Positions 1 to 5,666 of a stretch of 7,958 nucleotides of DNA are shown here, piece by piece. This stretch comes from Candidatus Omnitrophota bacterium (GTDB taxonomy: Bacteria; Omnitrophota; Gorgyraeia; B26-G9). The DNA is taken from contig QNCH01000062.1 in the NCBI GenBank assembly GCA_003645745.1, forward strand, positions 1 to 7,958, in the 5' to 3' direction. The notes beneath the pieces were generated by a model. The model was not told the origin of the DNA. It saw only the letters and a program-made list of their open reading frames with translations, and made no database searches. The stretch's first letter is position 1; each line of letters begins with the position of its first letter. The translations under genes were made by a program, and so were the position numbers.

Positions 1-194
1 CCTTCAGAGTCGTTCCGATTACTAAATATTTCAGGAAGCCCTGTTCTTAGCTCTTTTTTCCATTTTGCTACTTGCGTAGCATGCACACTATATTCACTGC
101 TGATTTCTGCTACTGTCTTTAAACCCTTTATCGCTTCTATCGAAACCTTTGCTTTATACTCTTTACTAAACTTTTTCTTCACTTTCCCCATCAT
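1..194 (-). CDS. IS3-family transposase OrfA (HTH subunit), C-terminal part off-window
   Basis: Sixty-four codons of an IS3-type OrfA are visible. This small DNA-binding protein recognises the IS ends and is normally fused to the orfB integrase domain by programmed -1 frameshifting. The visible part begins with a basic stretch (GKVKKKFSKEYKAKV), followed by an HTH_Tnp_1-type helix-turn-helix at about residues 20-50 (IEAIKGLKTVAEISSEY, then SVHATQVAKWKKEL) and the LPEIF motif that often follows the HTH in this family. Two ATGs stand in tandem at 194-192 and 191-189. AGGAGG at 203-198 lies 3 nt before the first and 6 nt before the second, so the second may be the true start. Nothing looks damaged in the visible part. 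Assignment to the IS3 family is firm; the subgroup is not determined. Confidence 0.88.
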   Translation of the reverse strand, partial: MMGKVKKKFSKEYKAKVSIEAIKGLKTVAEISSEYSVHATQVAKWKKELRTGLPEIFSNRNDSE

Positions 195-197
195 TAA

Positions 198-203
198 CCT
201 CCT
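198..203 (-). promoter_or_regulatory. Strong Shine-Dalgarno of IS orfA
   Basis: The minus strand reads AGGAGG, a perfect anti-16S match, 3 nt before the first ATG and 6 nt before the second. The usual 5-9 nt spacing favours the second ATG (191-189). Confidence 0.7.
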
Positions 204-218
204 GTGGTTTTGGCTACT

Positions 219-224
219 ATTATA
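219..224 (-). promoter_or_regulatory. Candidate -10 box for IS orfA
   Basis: The minus strand has a perfect TATAAT about 25 nt upstream of the orfA start, inside the IS leader. No convincing -35 hexamer sits 16-18 nt upstream (the sequence there is GTGGTT), so this is a tentative call. A second TATAAT lies in the terminal repeat at 273-268. Confidence 0.35.
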
Positions 225-268
225 CATCTTTTTTCTATCTTAACCACTGGTCTGAATTATGGGGACTA

Positions 269-721
269 TTATATGCCGCAGAAAAAAAAATTAGATAAGA
301 GTGTTAAAAAGATAAATAAACTATAATGCCTTGCTTCCTGGCAGTAAAATAAATGAAAAGGCGATATCGCTAAAATCAGGCTGCTCAGCAAGCCAACTCT
401 CGTGTTAAAAAGCATTTGCCCTATCTTATAAATTAAAAATAAAGCGCCGACTCCAAACAATACAGAAGGCAGCCTTAAAACAAATTCAGAAGCACCAAAG
501 AGCCGCATCCAATATTTTAAAAGCACAAAATACAACGGACTAAGGTGAAATTTTGAAAATAAAACAGGCAAGCTCCTTGTCGCCTGATCAATGCTGCCAA
601 CTTCATCATACCACAACGACTCTGCCCCGAGATTGTATATGCGCAAAAAAGCACCTAAGACAATAATACTTGCTAAAATCCATGTCCTTTGATCAAGCTT
701 AATACCGCTAATCTTTATCAT
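269..721 (-). pseudogene. GT39/ArnT-like membrane glycosyltransferase, N-terminal fragment cut by IS insertion
   Basis: This is the N-terminal part of a GT-C fold glycosyltransferase (PMT_2/ArnT-like, family GT39). Such enzymes move a sugar from a polyprenyl-phosphate donor to lipid A, protein or polysaccharide on the outer face of the cytoplasmic membrane. Visible marks are a first membrane helix at about residues 12-28, then R27-x-Y29, the acidic WYDE motif at 37-40 (D39/E40, the usual catalytic or metal-site pair), SPLYF at 61-65, RLPSVLFG at 83-90, further hydrophobic helices at about 90-125, and the SPFHLFYCQEARHYSL signature at 120-135. Full-length relatives are about 450-600 residues; this one has 147 native residues. 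Its last three codons (C-G-I) and TAA stop come from the IS end. It starts inside aroK (14-nt overlap), with GAGGG at 735-731 nine nt upstream, which suggests translational coupling. The rest of the gene is presumably beyond the IS. The fragment should be non-functional. Confidence 0.85.
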
Positions 722-1220
722 TACTTACTACCCTCAACACCGCACTTATTACTTGTTCTACATTTAAATCTGAGGTATCTATGACATAGTCTGCTTGTAA
801 ATAATATGGTTGCCGCGCGTTTAATAATTCTGCAATTTTTGCTTGCGGATCCGCGACATTAAGCAACGGCCTGTGCGCGTAAGATTTTGTGCGTTCCAGA
901 ATCACTTCAGGACGCGCATAAAGACAGACAACAGTTCCTGATTTTTTCAAATGATCAATATTTTCCTGTGCTAAAACTACTCCGCCTCCACAGGCAATGA
1001 CTTTATTTTGCTGAGCGCTTATTTGGGTAATAACTTCTTTTTCTTTTGTTCTGAAATAAGCCTCCCCATCAGTTTTAAAAATATCAACTATTTTTCTGCC
1101 TTCTTTTTGCTCAATCAAATCATCGGTGTCAACATAACTAAAACAAAGCTGTTTAGCCAATCCTTTAGCCACGGTAGTTTTGCCTGTGCCCATAAAACCA
1201 ACTAAAACTATATTTTCCAT
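708..1220 (-). CDS. aroK: Shikimate kinase
   Basis: Phosphorylates shikimate at O3 with ATP in the cytosol, the fifth step of the shikimate pathway to chorismate (aromatic amino acids, folate, quinones). The 170-residue length is normal for single-domain AroK. Visible motifs are the P-loop GFMGTGKT at 8-15, DTDD at 31-34 (D33 expected to bind shikimate), R57 in the AYFRTKE shikimate-binding segment, the Walker-B-like GGG at 78-80, the LID segment HRPLL at 116-120 with R117, and the nucleotide-contacting R136 in ARQPYY. All key residues are present, so the enzyme should be active. ATG at 1220-1218 follows the mnmE stop by 6 nt, with purine-rich GGAAAG and AGAGG just upstream overlapping the mnmE stop. 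Its 3' end overlaps the glycosyltransferase start by 14 nt. It is almost certainly co-transcribed with mnmE. The aroK/aroL distinction is meaningless outside enterobacteria. Confidence 0.96.
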   Translation of the reverse strand: MENIVLVGFMGTGKTTVAKGLAKQLCFSYVDTDDLIEQKEGRKIVDIFKTDGEAYFRTKEKEVITQISAQQNKVIACGGGVVLAQENIDHLKKSGTVVCLYARPEVILERTKSYAHRPLLNVADPQAKIAELLNARQPYYLQADYVIDTSDLNVEQVISAVLRVVSNDKD

Positions 1221-1226
1221 CTGCCT

Positions 1227-2648
1227 CTACTTTCCAATACAAAATCTGCCAAAAATGTTATCCAGGATATCTTCTGATACATTTTCTCCAGTAATTTCAC
1301 CTAATGTATCAAGAGCCTGCCTGATTTCAAATACAAGGCATTCATCATAACCATTATTACGCGCGATTTCTAAACCATTGGTTATATTCGTTAAACATCT
1401 CTGCAATATTTGTTTGTGCCGCATATTTGTAATTATAATTTCATCATTTTGTAATATTTTGCCGCTAAAAAAATATTTTACTATCTGTTTTTTTAGTTCA
1501 GAAATACCCAGCCCATTTAAAGCAGAAATTTTAACTATTGGAGTATATGTAAGAATATTTTTTACGCGTGTAATATTGATGTTTTCAGGCTTATCTATTT
1601 TATTGAGCACAATAATTACCTTCTTATGTTTTAACTTTTTAGCTGTCTGCAGTTCAGATTCACTGATTTTCTTTGATGCGTCAAACATATACAGGACTAA
1701 ATCCGCTTTTTCTAAAACTGAAAAACTCCTGATTACACTTTTCTGAGTAATTAAGCATTCACTTTCCATTATTCCAGCAGTATCGAAAATTTTTACTGGC
1801 AGCCCGTCGATATTGATAATTTCTTCCACTACATCCCGTGTTGTGCCTGAAATATGTGTAACAATTACTCTTTCATAATCAACAAACCTGTTCATTAAGC
1901 TGGATTTACCGACATTAGGACTGCCGGAAATCACAACATTGATGCCATTCTGCAGCATCATACCTCTCTCAGCACTGTTAATCAGAGACTTAATATTTTC
2001 TATTGTGTGTTCTAATATTTTAATAATTTTTTTTGGGGGCAATCGCGCAATTTCCTGATCAGGAAAATCCAGGAGCGCTTCTAAAGGTGCGGCCAGCTCA
2101 ATCAGTCCATCCCTTAATTTATGAATACGATCCGACACCATTCCCTGTAATTGCCCCATAGCACAATGTAGGGCCAAGTCAGTTTTAGCGGTAATAATAT
2201 TTAAAACTGCTTCTGCCTGCAGTAAATCAATTCTGCCGTTTAAAAATGCCCTTTGAGTAAATTCTCCAGGATTAGCCATTCTCGCGCCGCATTGCAGCGT
2301 AATTTCCAAAATTTTGCTTAAAGGCACAATCCCGCCATGGCAATTTATCTCTACAACATCCTGGCAAGTATAGGTATGGGGCCCGCGCATTACAGTCAAA
2401 AGCACTTGATCTATAATTTCATTTTTTTCCCCAAAACGTAAATTTTTGCCAATAATTACTCCATAATGCAAAGTAAAAGTATCAAATTGCGAAGGCTTAA
2501 CTTTTTTTTTACTGCGAAAGATTTTATCCGCGATTTTTAAAGCGCATTTGCCGCTAATGCGCACAATACCAATGCCGCCTTGTCCAAGAGGTGTAGAAAT
2601 CGCAGCAATTGTATCTTCAATGTTTACATCTACAGATACTGACACCAT
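1227..2648 (-). CDS. mnmE: tRNA uridine-5-carboxymethylaminomethyl modification GTPase MnmE (TrmE)
   Basis: A potassium-dependent GTPase that works with MnmG to install the (carboxymethyl)aminomethyl group on wobble U34 of tRNAs, using a one-carbon folate. The 473 residues match the family (about 450-480). In order: an N-terminal folate-binding/dimerisation domain (DTIAAISTPLGQGGIGIVR at 12-30, NPGEFTQRAFLNGR at 126-139), a helical domain, and an inserted Ras-like G domain with G1 GSPNVGKS 242-249, G2 GTTRD 268-272, G3 DTAG 289-292, G4 NKID 349-352 and G5 SALNG 375-379, then the second helical half ending in the diagnostic C-terminal CIGK (470-473). N245 and the GTTRD loop needed for K+ binding are kept. 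The segment after DTAG is unusual: an ungapped comparison with the E. coli protein places T301 where the catalytic Glu282 should be. ATG at 2648 has AAGGG 5 nt upstream. A 61-bp hairpin lies 20 nt upstream. MnmG is not in the window. Confidence 0.96.
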   Translation of the reverse strand: MVSVSVDVNIEDTIAAISTPLGQGGIGIVRISGKCALKIADKIFRSKKKVKPSQFDTFTLHYGVIIGKNLRFGEKNEIIDQVLLTVMRGPHTYTCQDVVEINCHGGIVPLSKILEITLQCGARMANPGEFTQRAFLNGRIDLLQAEAVLNIITAKTDLALHCAMGQLQGMVSDRIHKLRDGLIELAAPLEALLDFPDQEIARLPPKKIIKILEHTIENIKSLINSAERGMMLQNGINVVISGSPNVGKSSLMNRFVDYERVIVTHISGTTRDVVEEIINIDGLPVKIFDTAGIMESECLITQKSVIRSFSVLEKADLVLYMFDASKKISESELQTAKKLKHKKVIIVLNKIDKPENINITRVKNILTYTPIVKISALNGLGISELKKQIVKYFFSGKILQNDEIIITNMRHKQILQRCLTNITNGLEIARNNGYDECLVFEIRQALDTLGEITGENVSEDILDNIFGRFCIGK

Positions 2649-2667
2649 TTTTGCCCTTTTTAATTAG

Positions 2668-2728
2668 ATTCCCTGCAAGCAGGCCATGCCCGCTAAAAAA
2701 TTGCGGGCATGTCCTGCTTGCAGGGAAT
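2668..2728. repeat. 61-bp near-perfect inverted repeat (REP/MITE-like hairpin) upstream of mnmE
   Basis: Arms at 2668-2693 and 2703-2728 are 26 nt each, match at 25 of 26 positions, and enclose a 9-nt loop TAAAAAATT. The outer part of each arm is itself palindromic (CCTGCTTGCAGG), so the element is a nested palindrome. It is much richer in G and C than its surroundings. Ends of the ATTCCC...GGGAAT type recall dispersed intergenic repeats known in several bacteria (for example the Neisseria dRS3 class), but family membership is inference. There is no T-run after it on the minus strand, so a standard intrinsic terminator for the upstream gene is unlikely. In mnmE mRNA the hairpin would sit about 20 nt before the start codon if transcription begins upstream of it. 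Confidence 0.85.
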
Positions 2729-2813
2729 GACAGAAATCTTTTTTTTATAACCATTTGCAACAAACAAATTAAAAAGAAAATTCCTGATACGTTTAATTAA
2801 TATTGTTAGTTTA

Positions 2814-2999
2814 GGAACTGTAATGTAATGAAATAAATATTACATTTCTACCTCACATCTTCAGGTCATCTTTATCTGATCTTCAATCGCGATTTTTTCA
2901 TGCGTACCTCAAGTACGCCTTAAAAATCGTTCAATCAGATCAGACAAATCTGACCTAAATCTGTGGATATAAATGCAACATTTATTTCATTACAGTCCC
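2814..2999. repeat. 186-bp imperfect palindrome, probable MITE
   Basis: The left half starts GGAACTGTAATG and the right half ends CATTACAGTCCC, so the ends are inverted copies. Complementarity continues with mismatches and small gaps through the whole element (AAATAAAT with ATTTATTT, AGGTCA with TGACCT, TCTGATC with GATCAGA, ATTTTT with AAAAAT), down to a perfect centre of GCGTAC (2902-2907), loop CTCAA, and GTACGC (2913-2918). By eye the arms (94 and 87 nt) are roughly 70-75% complementary. The left arm has a 5-nt TAATG duplication. TTA stands on both outer sides (2811-2813 and 3000-3002), a possible 3-bp target duplication. No coding capacity is visible. This fits a non-autonomous miniature transposable element that has drifted since insertion. 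It lies 29 nt downstream of the AlbA-domain gene and would fold into a long hairpin in its transcript. Confidence 0.8.
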
Positions 3000-3028
3000 T
3001 TAGAGATGAAAAGGAGTTGACTTGTAAC

Positions 3029-4180
3029 TCATCCGCTTTTGCGTGGAAGTGTTACAATAAATTCTCCATCTGTTTCCTTAAATAAAATATCTTTGTCTGA
3101 ATGCTCTTTAACAGATCTAATCATCCTGATTACTCCACTGCCTGAATCTGTGACCATCTTCATTTTAGACAAAAGATTATATACTGTTGGATTACGCAAA
3201 ACATGTGAACCGCCTACCTTCATACTCTCTATAGTAACACTATTAGGCAGTTTGCCAGGAGTTCTAATTTCTACACGATTTATATAAACAATAATCCGTA
3301 TAGGAGCCATAATAGTATAATCACGATGAGCGATAGCATTAATAACAGCTTCACGCAATGCTATCTCAGGAATTTCATACATAGTTTCAGGCTCAAATCC
3401 TTTAATAATATGTTCCTCAACTAAGTATAAATTGAGAAAACGCTGTACAAATTCAATCATTTCAGGGATCCTTCCTCTTACATCTTTTCTGTCTGAAGGC
3501 GGAACAGATAAATCATCTCCCCTGATAAACAAACAAACAATTCTGCATTGTGGTAAATATCTCTGAGGATCCCTGCCAAAAAAAACCATTCCTGTAACAG
3601 TAGGGATATTTTTTTCTGTGATTAAATGAAAATTTTTTAAAATGCGTTTTGTTTCATCTATCCGGATATCTATATTAAGATACATTCTCACAAATTCTAA
3701 AAAAAAATCAAGATGTAAATCCGCCTGAGTAGCTGTATATAGAGAAAGTTCATCATAAAAAACACTCTGTGCAGCCTGAAAAATACGTAATAACTCTTCC
3801 CTTGATGCCTGTCTGCAACGATTAGAAGACCTGATATAGAATTGGCCGCTTTTTGTCCTGTATGGACGCTGTGCCCCCTTAGGAATATGAACAATTAATA
3901 CTGTCTTCTCTTCTATGCTAACTGTTTCCTGAACAACCGTCACTGGAGGCTCACAACGGTCAAATGCAATGGAATCAACTTTACGCATAATTTCATCAAT
4001 ATCATCAATGCCTATAATACTAAAATCATCAGAAACGTCAATAATTAATTCTCCACCATCAGTATTCGCAAAGCTAACTATATACTTTACCAAATCATTA
4101 TTATCCACTATCTGTTTTTTAAACTCAGTATGAAAGTTTTCTCCTTTTGCAATCCTCTGTCTTAATTCTAATTCATTCAT
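3029..4180 (-). CDS. AlbA_2/Schlafen-type DNA-binding domain protein with C-terminal GHKL-like ATPase domain
   Basis: A COG2865-like protein, usually annotated as a putative transcriptional regulator or ATP-binding protein; its exact role is unknown. The N-terminal AlbA_2 (Slfn) domain spans about residues 13-130: E-x-F-H-T-E-F-K at 14-21, IVSFANTDGGELII at 34-47, then GQFYIR at 112-117 and SREELLRI at 126-133. The C-terminal HATPase_c_4-like region spans about 250-375: LREAVINAIAHRDY at 275-288 (N-box-like), RTPGKLP at 306-312, LRNP at 328-331 and the GSG loop at 347-349. With 383 residues it stops soon after the ATPase domain, so the winged-helix tail seen in some relatives is absent. The position after the GG turn reads IIDVSDD, where the family more often has IIGV-x-D. 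ATG at 4180 has a strong GGAGGGG 2-3 nt upstream. It begins 31 nt after folC ends, so folC read-through is likely. Two repeat elements follow it. Confidence 0.85.
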   Translation of the reverse strand: MNELELRQRIAKGENFHTEFKKQIVDNNDLVKYIVSFANTDGGELIIDVSDDFSIIGIDDIDEIMRKVDSIAFDRCEPPVTVVQETVSIEEKTVLIVHIPKGAQRPYRTKSGQFYIRSSNRCRQASREELLRIFQAAQSVFYDELSLYTATQADLHLDFFLEFVRMYLNIDIRIDETKRILKNFHLITEKNIPTVTGMVFFGRDPQRYLPQCRIVCLFIRGDDLSVPPSDRKDVRGRIPEMIEFVQRFLNLYLVEEHIIKGFEPETMYEIPEIALREAVINAIAHRDYTIMAPIRIIVYINRVEIRTPGKLPNSVTIESMKVGGSHVLRNPTVYNLLSKMKMVTDSGSGVIRMIRSVKEHSDKDILFKETDGEFIVTLPRKSG

Positions 4181-4182
4181 TA

Positions 4183-4189
4183 CCCCTCC
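4183..4189 (-). promoter_or_regulatory. Shine-Dalgarno fixing the AlbA-domain gene start
   Basis: The minus strand reads GGAGGGG, 2 nt before the ATG at 4180-4178 (core GGAGG to ATG is about 4 nt). The following ATG, four bases on, is out of frame, so the start at 4180 is well supported. It is among the strongest sites in the window, which suggests independent, efficient translation after folC. Confidence 0.7.
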
Positions 4190-4211
4190 AAGCCAGCAAT
4201 AACGTAATATC

Positions 4212-5552
4212 TTACCTTGCTGGAAATCTTATTGTTCTCGACATTTTTAAAACTTCACCAATAAGATAAAAACTTCCTGTTACTGTAATTAAATCATCTA
4301 TACCAATATTCTTTAAAGCTTTATCTAATGCTTGTTTAACATTTAATGCTTGTTCAACTTTCTGATTATATCTTTTCACAACTGTTTCCAAAACAGACAC
4401 ATCCATAGCACGAATTGACTCAAATCCTGTTACAATAATTAAGTCATAACCAGAACAAATATTCTTACATATACCTTCAACATCTTTATCTTTAGAAACT
4501 CCTAAGATCAAAACAGACTTTTTAGGAATAAGCAGCATACCAATTGCCGTTCTTAAGGCTTTAGCAGACGCGGAATTCTGTGCCCCATCTAAAATAAGAA
4601 ATGGATGTTTATGCAGCACTTGCATTCTGCCAGGCCAATGAACAATTTTTAAGCCATTTTTAATTGCCAATAATGAAATTACAATATCATAAAGTTTTAA
4701 TAACTTGATTATACCTATAGCTATAGCAGCATTGCTTAATTGATGCTGGCCAATAAGCGGAATATATAAAGCTTCATAAAGTCCCAATTTGCCCCGTAAA
4801 TCAAAAAGGCTGCCATCTAAGTCACTGCCGATTGGATCATAAACAATCTCTTTGCCTACCTGATATAACTTTGCTTTTTTCTCAGCGCACCTGCTACTAA
4901 TAACTTTTTCCACTGCAGGCTCCTGCTGAGCCATAACAACTAATCCATTTTCTTTAATAATACCAGCTTTTTCCTGCGCAATCTGTTCTAATGTATTGCC
5001 AAGTAAATGTGTATGGTCATAACTAATATTAGTTATACCACAGACAACAGAATCAACTACATTAGTTGCGTCTAACCTTCCTCCTATGCCAGTTTCTAAA
5101 ACAGCAAAATCTACTCCCTGCAAGGCAAAAAATTTAAACGCCATAATAGTAAGAACTTCAAAAAAGCTCAAAAGTCCCTGTTCCTCGACATAAGGCTTTA
5201 ATTCATCAAATACAGCGCAAAATTCATCTTCTGTAATCATCCGCTGTTGTGTCTCTCCCAACCCAGCGCTATAACTAATTTTAATCCTTTCACGCAAATT
5301 AATTAAATGTGGAGATGTATATAATCCACATTTAATTCCAGCTTCCTTTAACATAGAAAAGACAAATGCGCACGTTGACCCCTTGCCTTTTGTTCCAGCA
5401 ATATGAATTGCCTTAAAACTGTGTTGAGGATTGCCTAATTTTTCAAGGACATTCCTTACATTCTCCAGTTTCAAGTCATTATAGCAATAATCAACATGCA
5501 TTTCCCTGTCGAATAATCGGTCAAGATCATCCTTTACCTGTAAATATCCCAT
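4212..5552 (-). CDS. folC: Bifunctional folylpolyglutamate synthase / dihydrofolate synthase
   Basis: A Mur-ligase-superfamily cytosolic enzyme that uses ATP to join glutamate to dihydropteroate and then to extend the glutamate tail of folates. The 446 residues are usual. Motifs: HIAGTKGKGST at 50-60 (P-loop), YTSPHL at 78-83, ETGIGGRLDATN at 153-164, YDHTHLLG at 178-185, EKAGIIK at 194-200 (K195 is the probable carbamylated lysine), GQHQLSNAAIA at 268-278, WPGRM at 306-310, and the C-terminal glutamate-ligase domain with DGAQN at 322-326 and GSFYLIGEV at 426-434. Most relatives have DxAHN where this one has Q325. ATG at 5552 follows GGTGAT by several nt; an ATG at 5566-5564 is out of frame and has no matching site. 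It is separated from purH by a hairpin element and followed after 31 nt by the AlbA-domain gene. Whether both activities are present cannot be told from sequence. Confidence 0.95.
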   Translation of the reverse strand: MGYLQVKDDLDRLFDREMHVDYCYNDLKLENVRNVLEKLGNPQHSFKAIHIAGTKGKGSTCAFVFSMLKEAGIKCGLYTSPHLINLRERIKISYSAGLGETQQRMITEDEFCAVFDELKPYVEEQGLLSFFEVLTIMAFKFFALQGVDFAVLETGIGGRLDATNVVDSVVCGITNISYDHTHLLGNTLEQIAQEKAGIIKENGLVVMAQQEPAVEKVISSRCAEKKAKLYQVGKEIVYDPIGSDLDGSLFDLRGKLGLYEALYIPLIGQHQLSNAAIAIGIIKLLKLYDIVISLLAIKNGLKIVHWPGRMQVLHKHPFLILDGAQNSASAKALRTAIGMLLIPKKSVLILGVSKDKDVEGICKNICSGYDLIIVTGFESIRAMDVSVLETVVKRYNQKVEQALNVKQALDKALKNIGIDDLITVTGSFYLIGEVLKMSRTIRFPAR

Positions 5553-5569
5553 AATCTAATCACCATATT

Positions 5570-5665
5570 TATACTCAAACGTAATTGGTTTGTAAAATTT
5601 AGGCGTTTCCCTGTGTCCTAGATTGAAACGTTCATCATTGGCCAAACCTATTACGTTTGAGTATA
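5570..5665. repeat. Hairpin-forming miniature element in the purH-folC gap
   Basis: Arms at 5570-5592 and 5643-5665 are inverted copies matching at 22 of 23 positions (TATACTCAAACGTAAT, one mismatch, then GGTTTG). Between them is a 50-nt interior with a second small stem, CGTTTC (5604-5609) with GAAACG (5625-5630). ATTT stands directly outside both ends of the core 5571-5664 (5567-5570 and 5665-5668), as expected of a target-site duplication. On the minus strand the right ATTT copy overlaps the purH stop codon. Removing the core plus one copy gives a 16-nt purH-folC spacing. In RNA it would form a long stem between the two reading frames, ending 17 nt before the folC start, and could act as a processing site or partial terminator. 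There is no U-tract. Confidence 0.8.
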
Positions 5666-5666
5666 T

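Larger units (their letters stand above)
1..280 (-). mobile_element. IS3-family insertion sequence, upstream end only (left part off-window)
   Basis: The minus strand carries a typical IS3-type layout: a terminal sequence beginning TGCGGCATATAATAGTCCCC at 280, about 85 nt of leader, a strong ribosome binding site and an orfA-like transposase gene running off the window. IS3-family ends start with TG, as here. The boundary at 280/281 is also supported independently: the glycosyltransferase reading frame coming from the right loses family-like sequence exactly there and hits a stop within the next 12 nt. The IS points in the same direction as the gene it interrupts. Only the orfA-proximal end is visible, so orfB, the far terminal repeat and the second target-site copy cannot be checked. 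The first host bases next to the junction on the plus strand are GAAA at 281-284; a 3-4 bp duplication of these would be expected at the other end. Confidence 0.85.
2649..3028. other. Non-coding interval between the AlbA-domain gene and mnmE, mostly palindromic repeats
   Basis: This 380-nt stretch has no credible gene. It holds a 61-bp hairpin next to mnmE (2668-2728), an AT-rich spacer (2729-2813) and a 186-bp imperfect palindrome (2814-2999). The short open frame on the plus strand covering 2609-2800 reads through the hairpin and has no recognisable content. The mnmE promoter could lie in the spacer: the minus strand has TTATAA around 2750-2745 within GGTTATAAAAAAAAG, but no clear -35, so I do not call it separately. 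No U-tract terminator is seen for the AlbA-domain gene on the minus strand; the long palindrome itself may act as one. Confidence 0.6.

Noticed and set aside
1008..1205. Open frame on the plus strand opposite aroK
   Set aside because: It lies antisense to a fully supported shikimate kinase and has low-complexity content with no recognisable motif.
1378..1746. 122-codon open frame on the plus strand opposite mnmE
   Set aside because: It is antisense to the MnmE G and helical domains; the hydrophobic composition is what reversed AT-rich coding sequence gives.
2703..2747. Right arm of the 61-bp hairpin followed by a T-run on the plus strand, as an intrinsic terminator
   Set aside because: The T-run begins about 10 nt after the stem and no plus-strand gene precedes it; all genes read on the minus strand.
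2609..2800. 63-codon plus-strand frame over the mnmE start and spacer
   Set aside because: It begins inside mnmE antisense, reads through the 61-bp hairpin and has no family resemblance.
2649..3028. Possible CRISPR array or riboswitch in the largest gap
   Set aside because: No regularly spaced direct repeats; the structure is two separate palindromes, and no known riboswitch core was recognised.
3039..3287. 82-codon plus-strand frame opposite the AlbA-domain gene
   Set aside because: Shadow of the real minus-strand gene; no ribosome binding site or motif supports it.
3697..3894. 65-codon minus-strand frame inside the AlbA-domain gene
   Set aside because: Alternative frame within a well-supported gene on the same strand.
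4193..4223. Small inverted repeat CCAGCAA / TTGCTGG around the folC stop
   Set aside because: Seven pairs with a 17-nt loop and no T-run; expected by chance and too weak to call a terminator.
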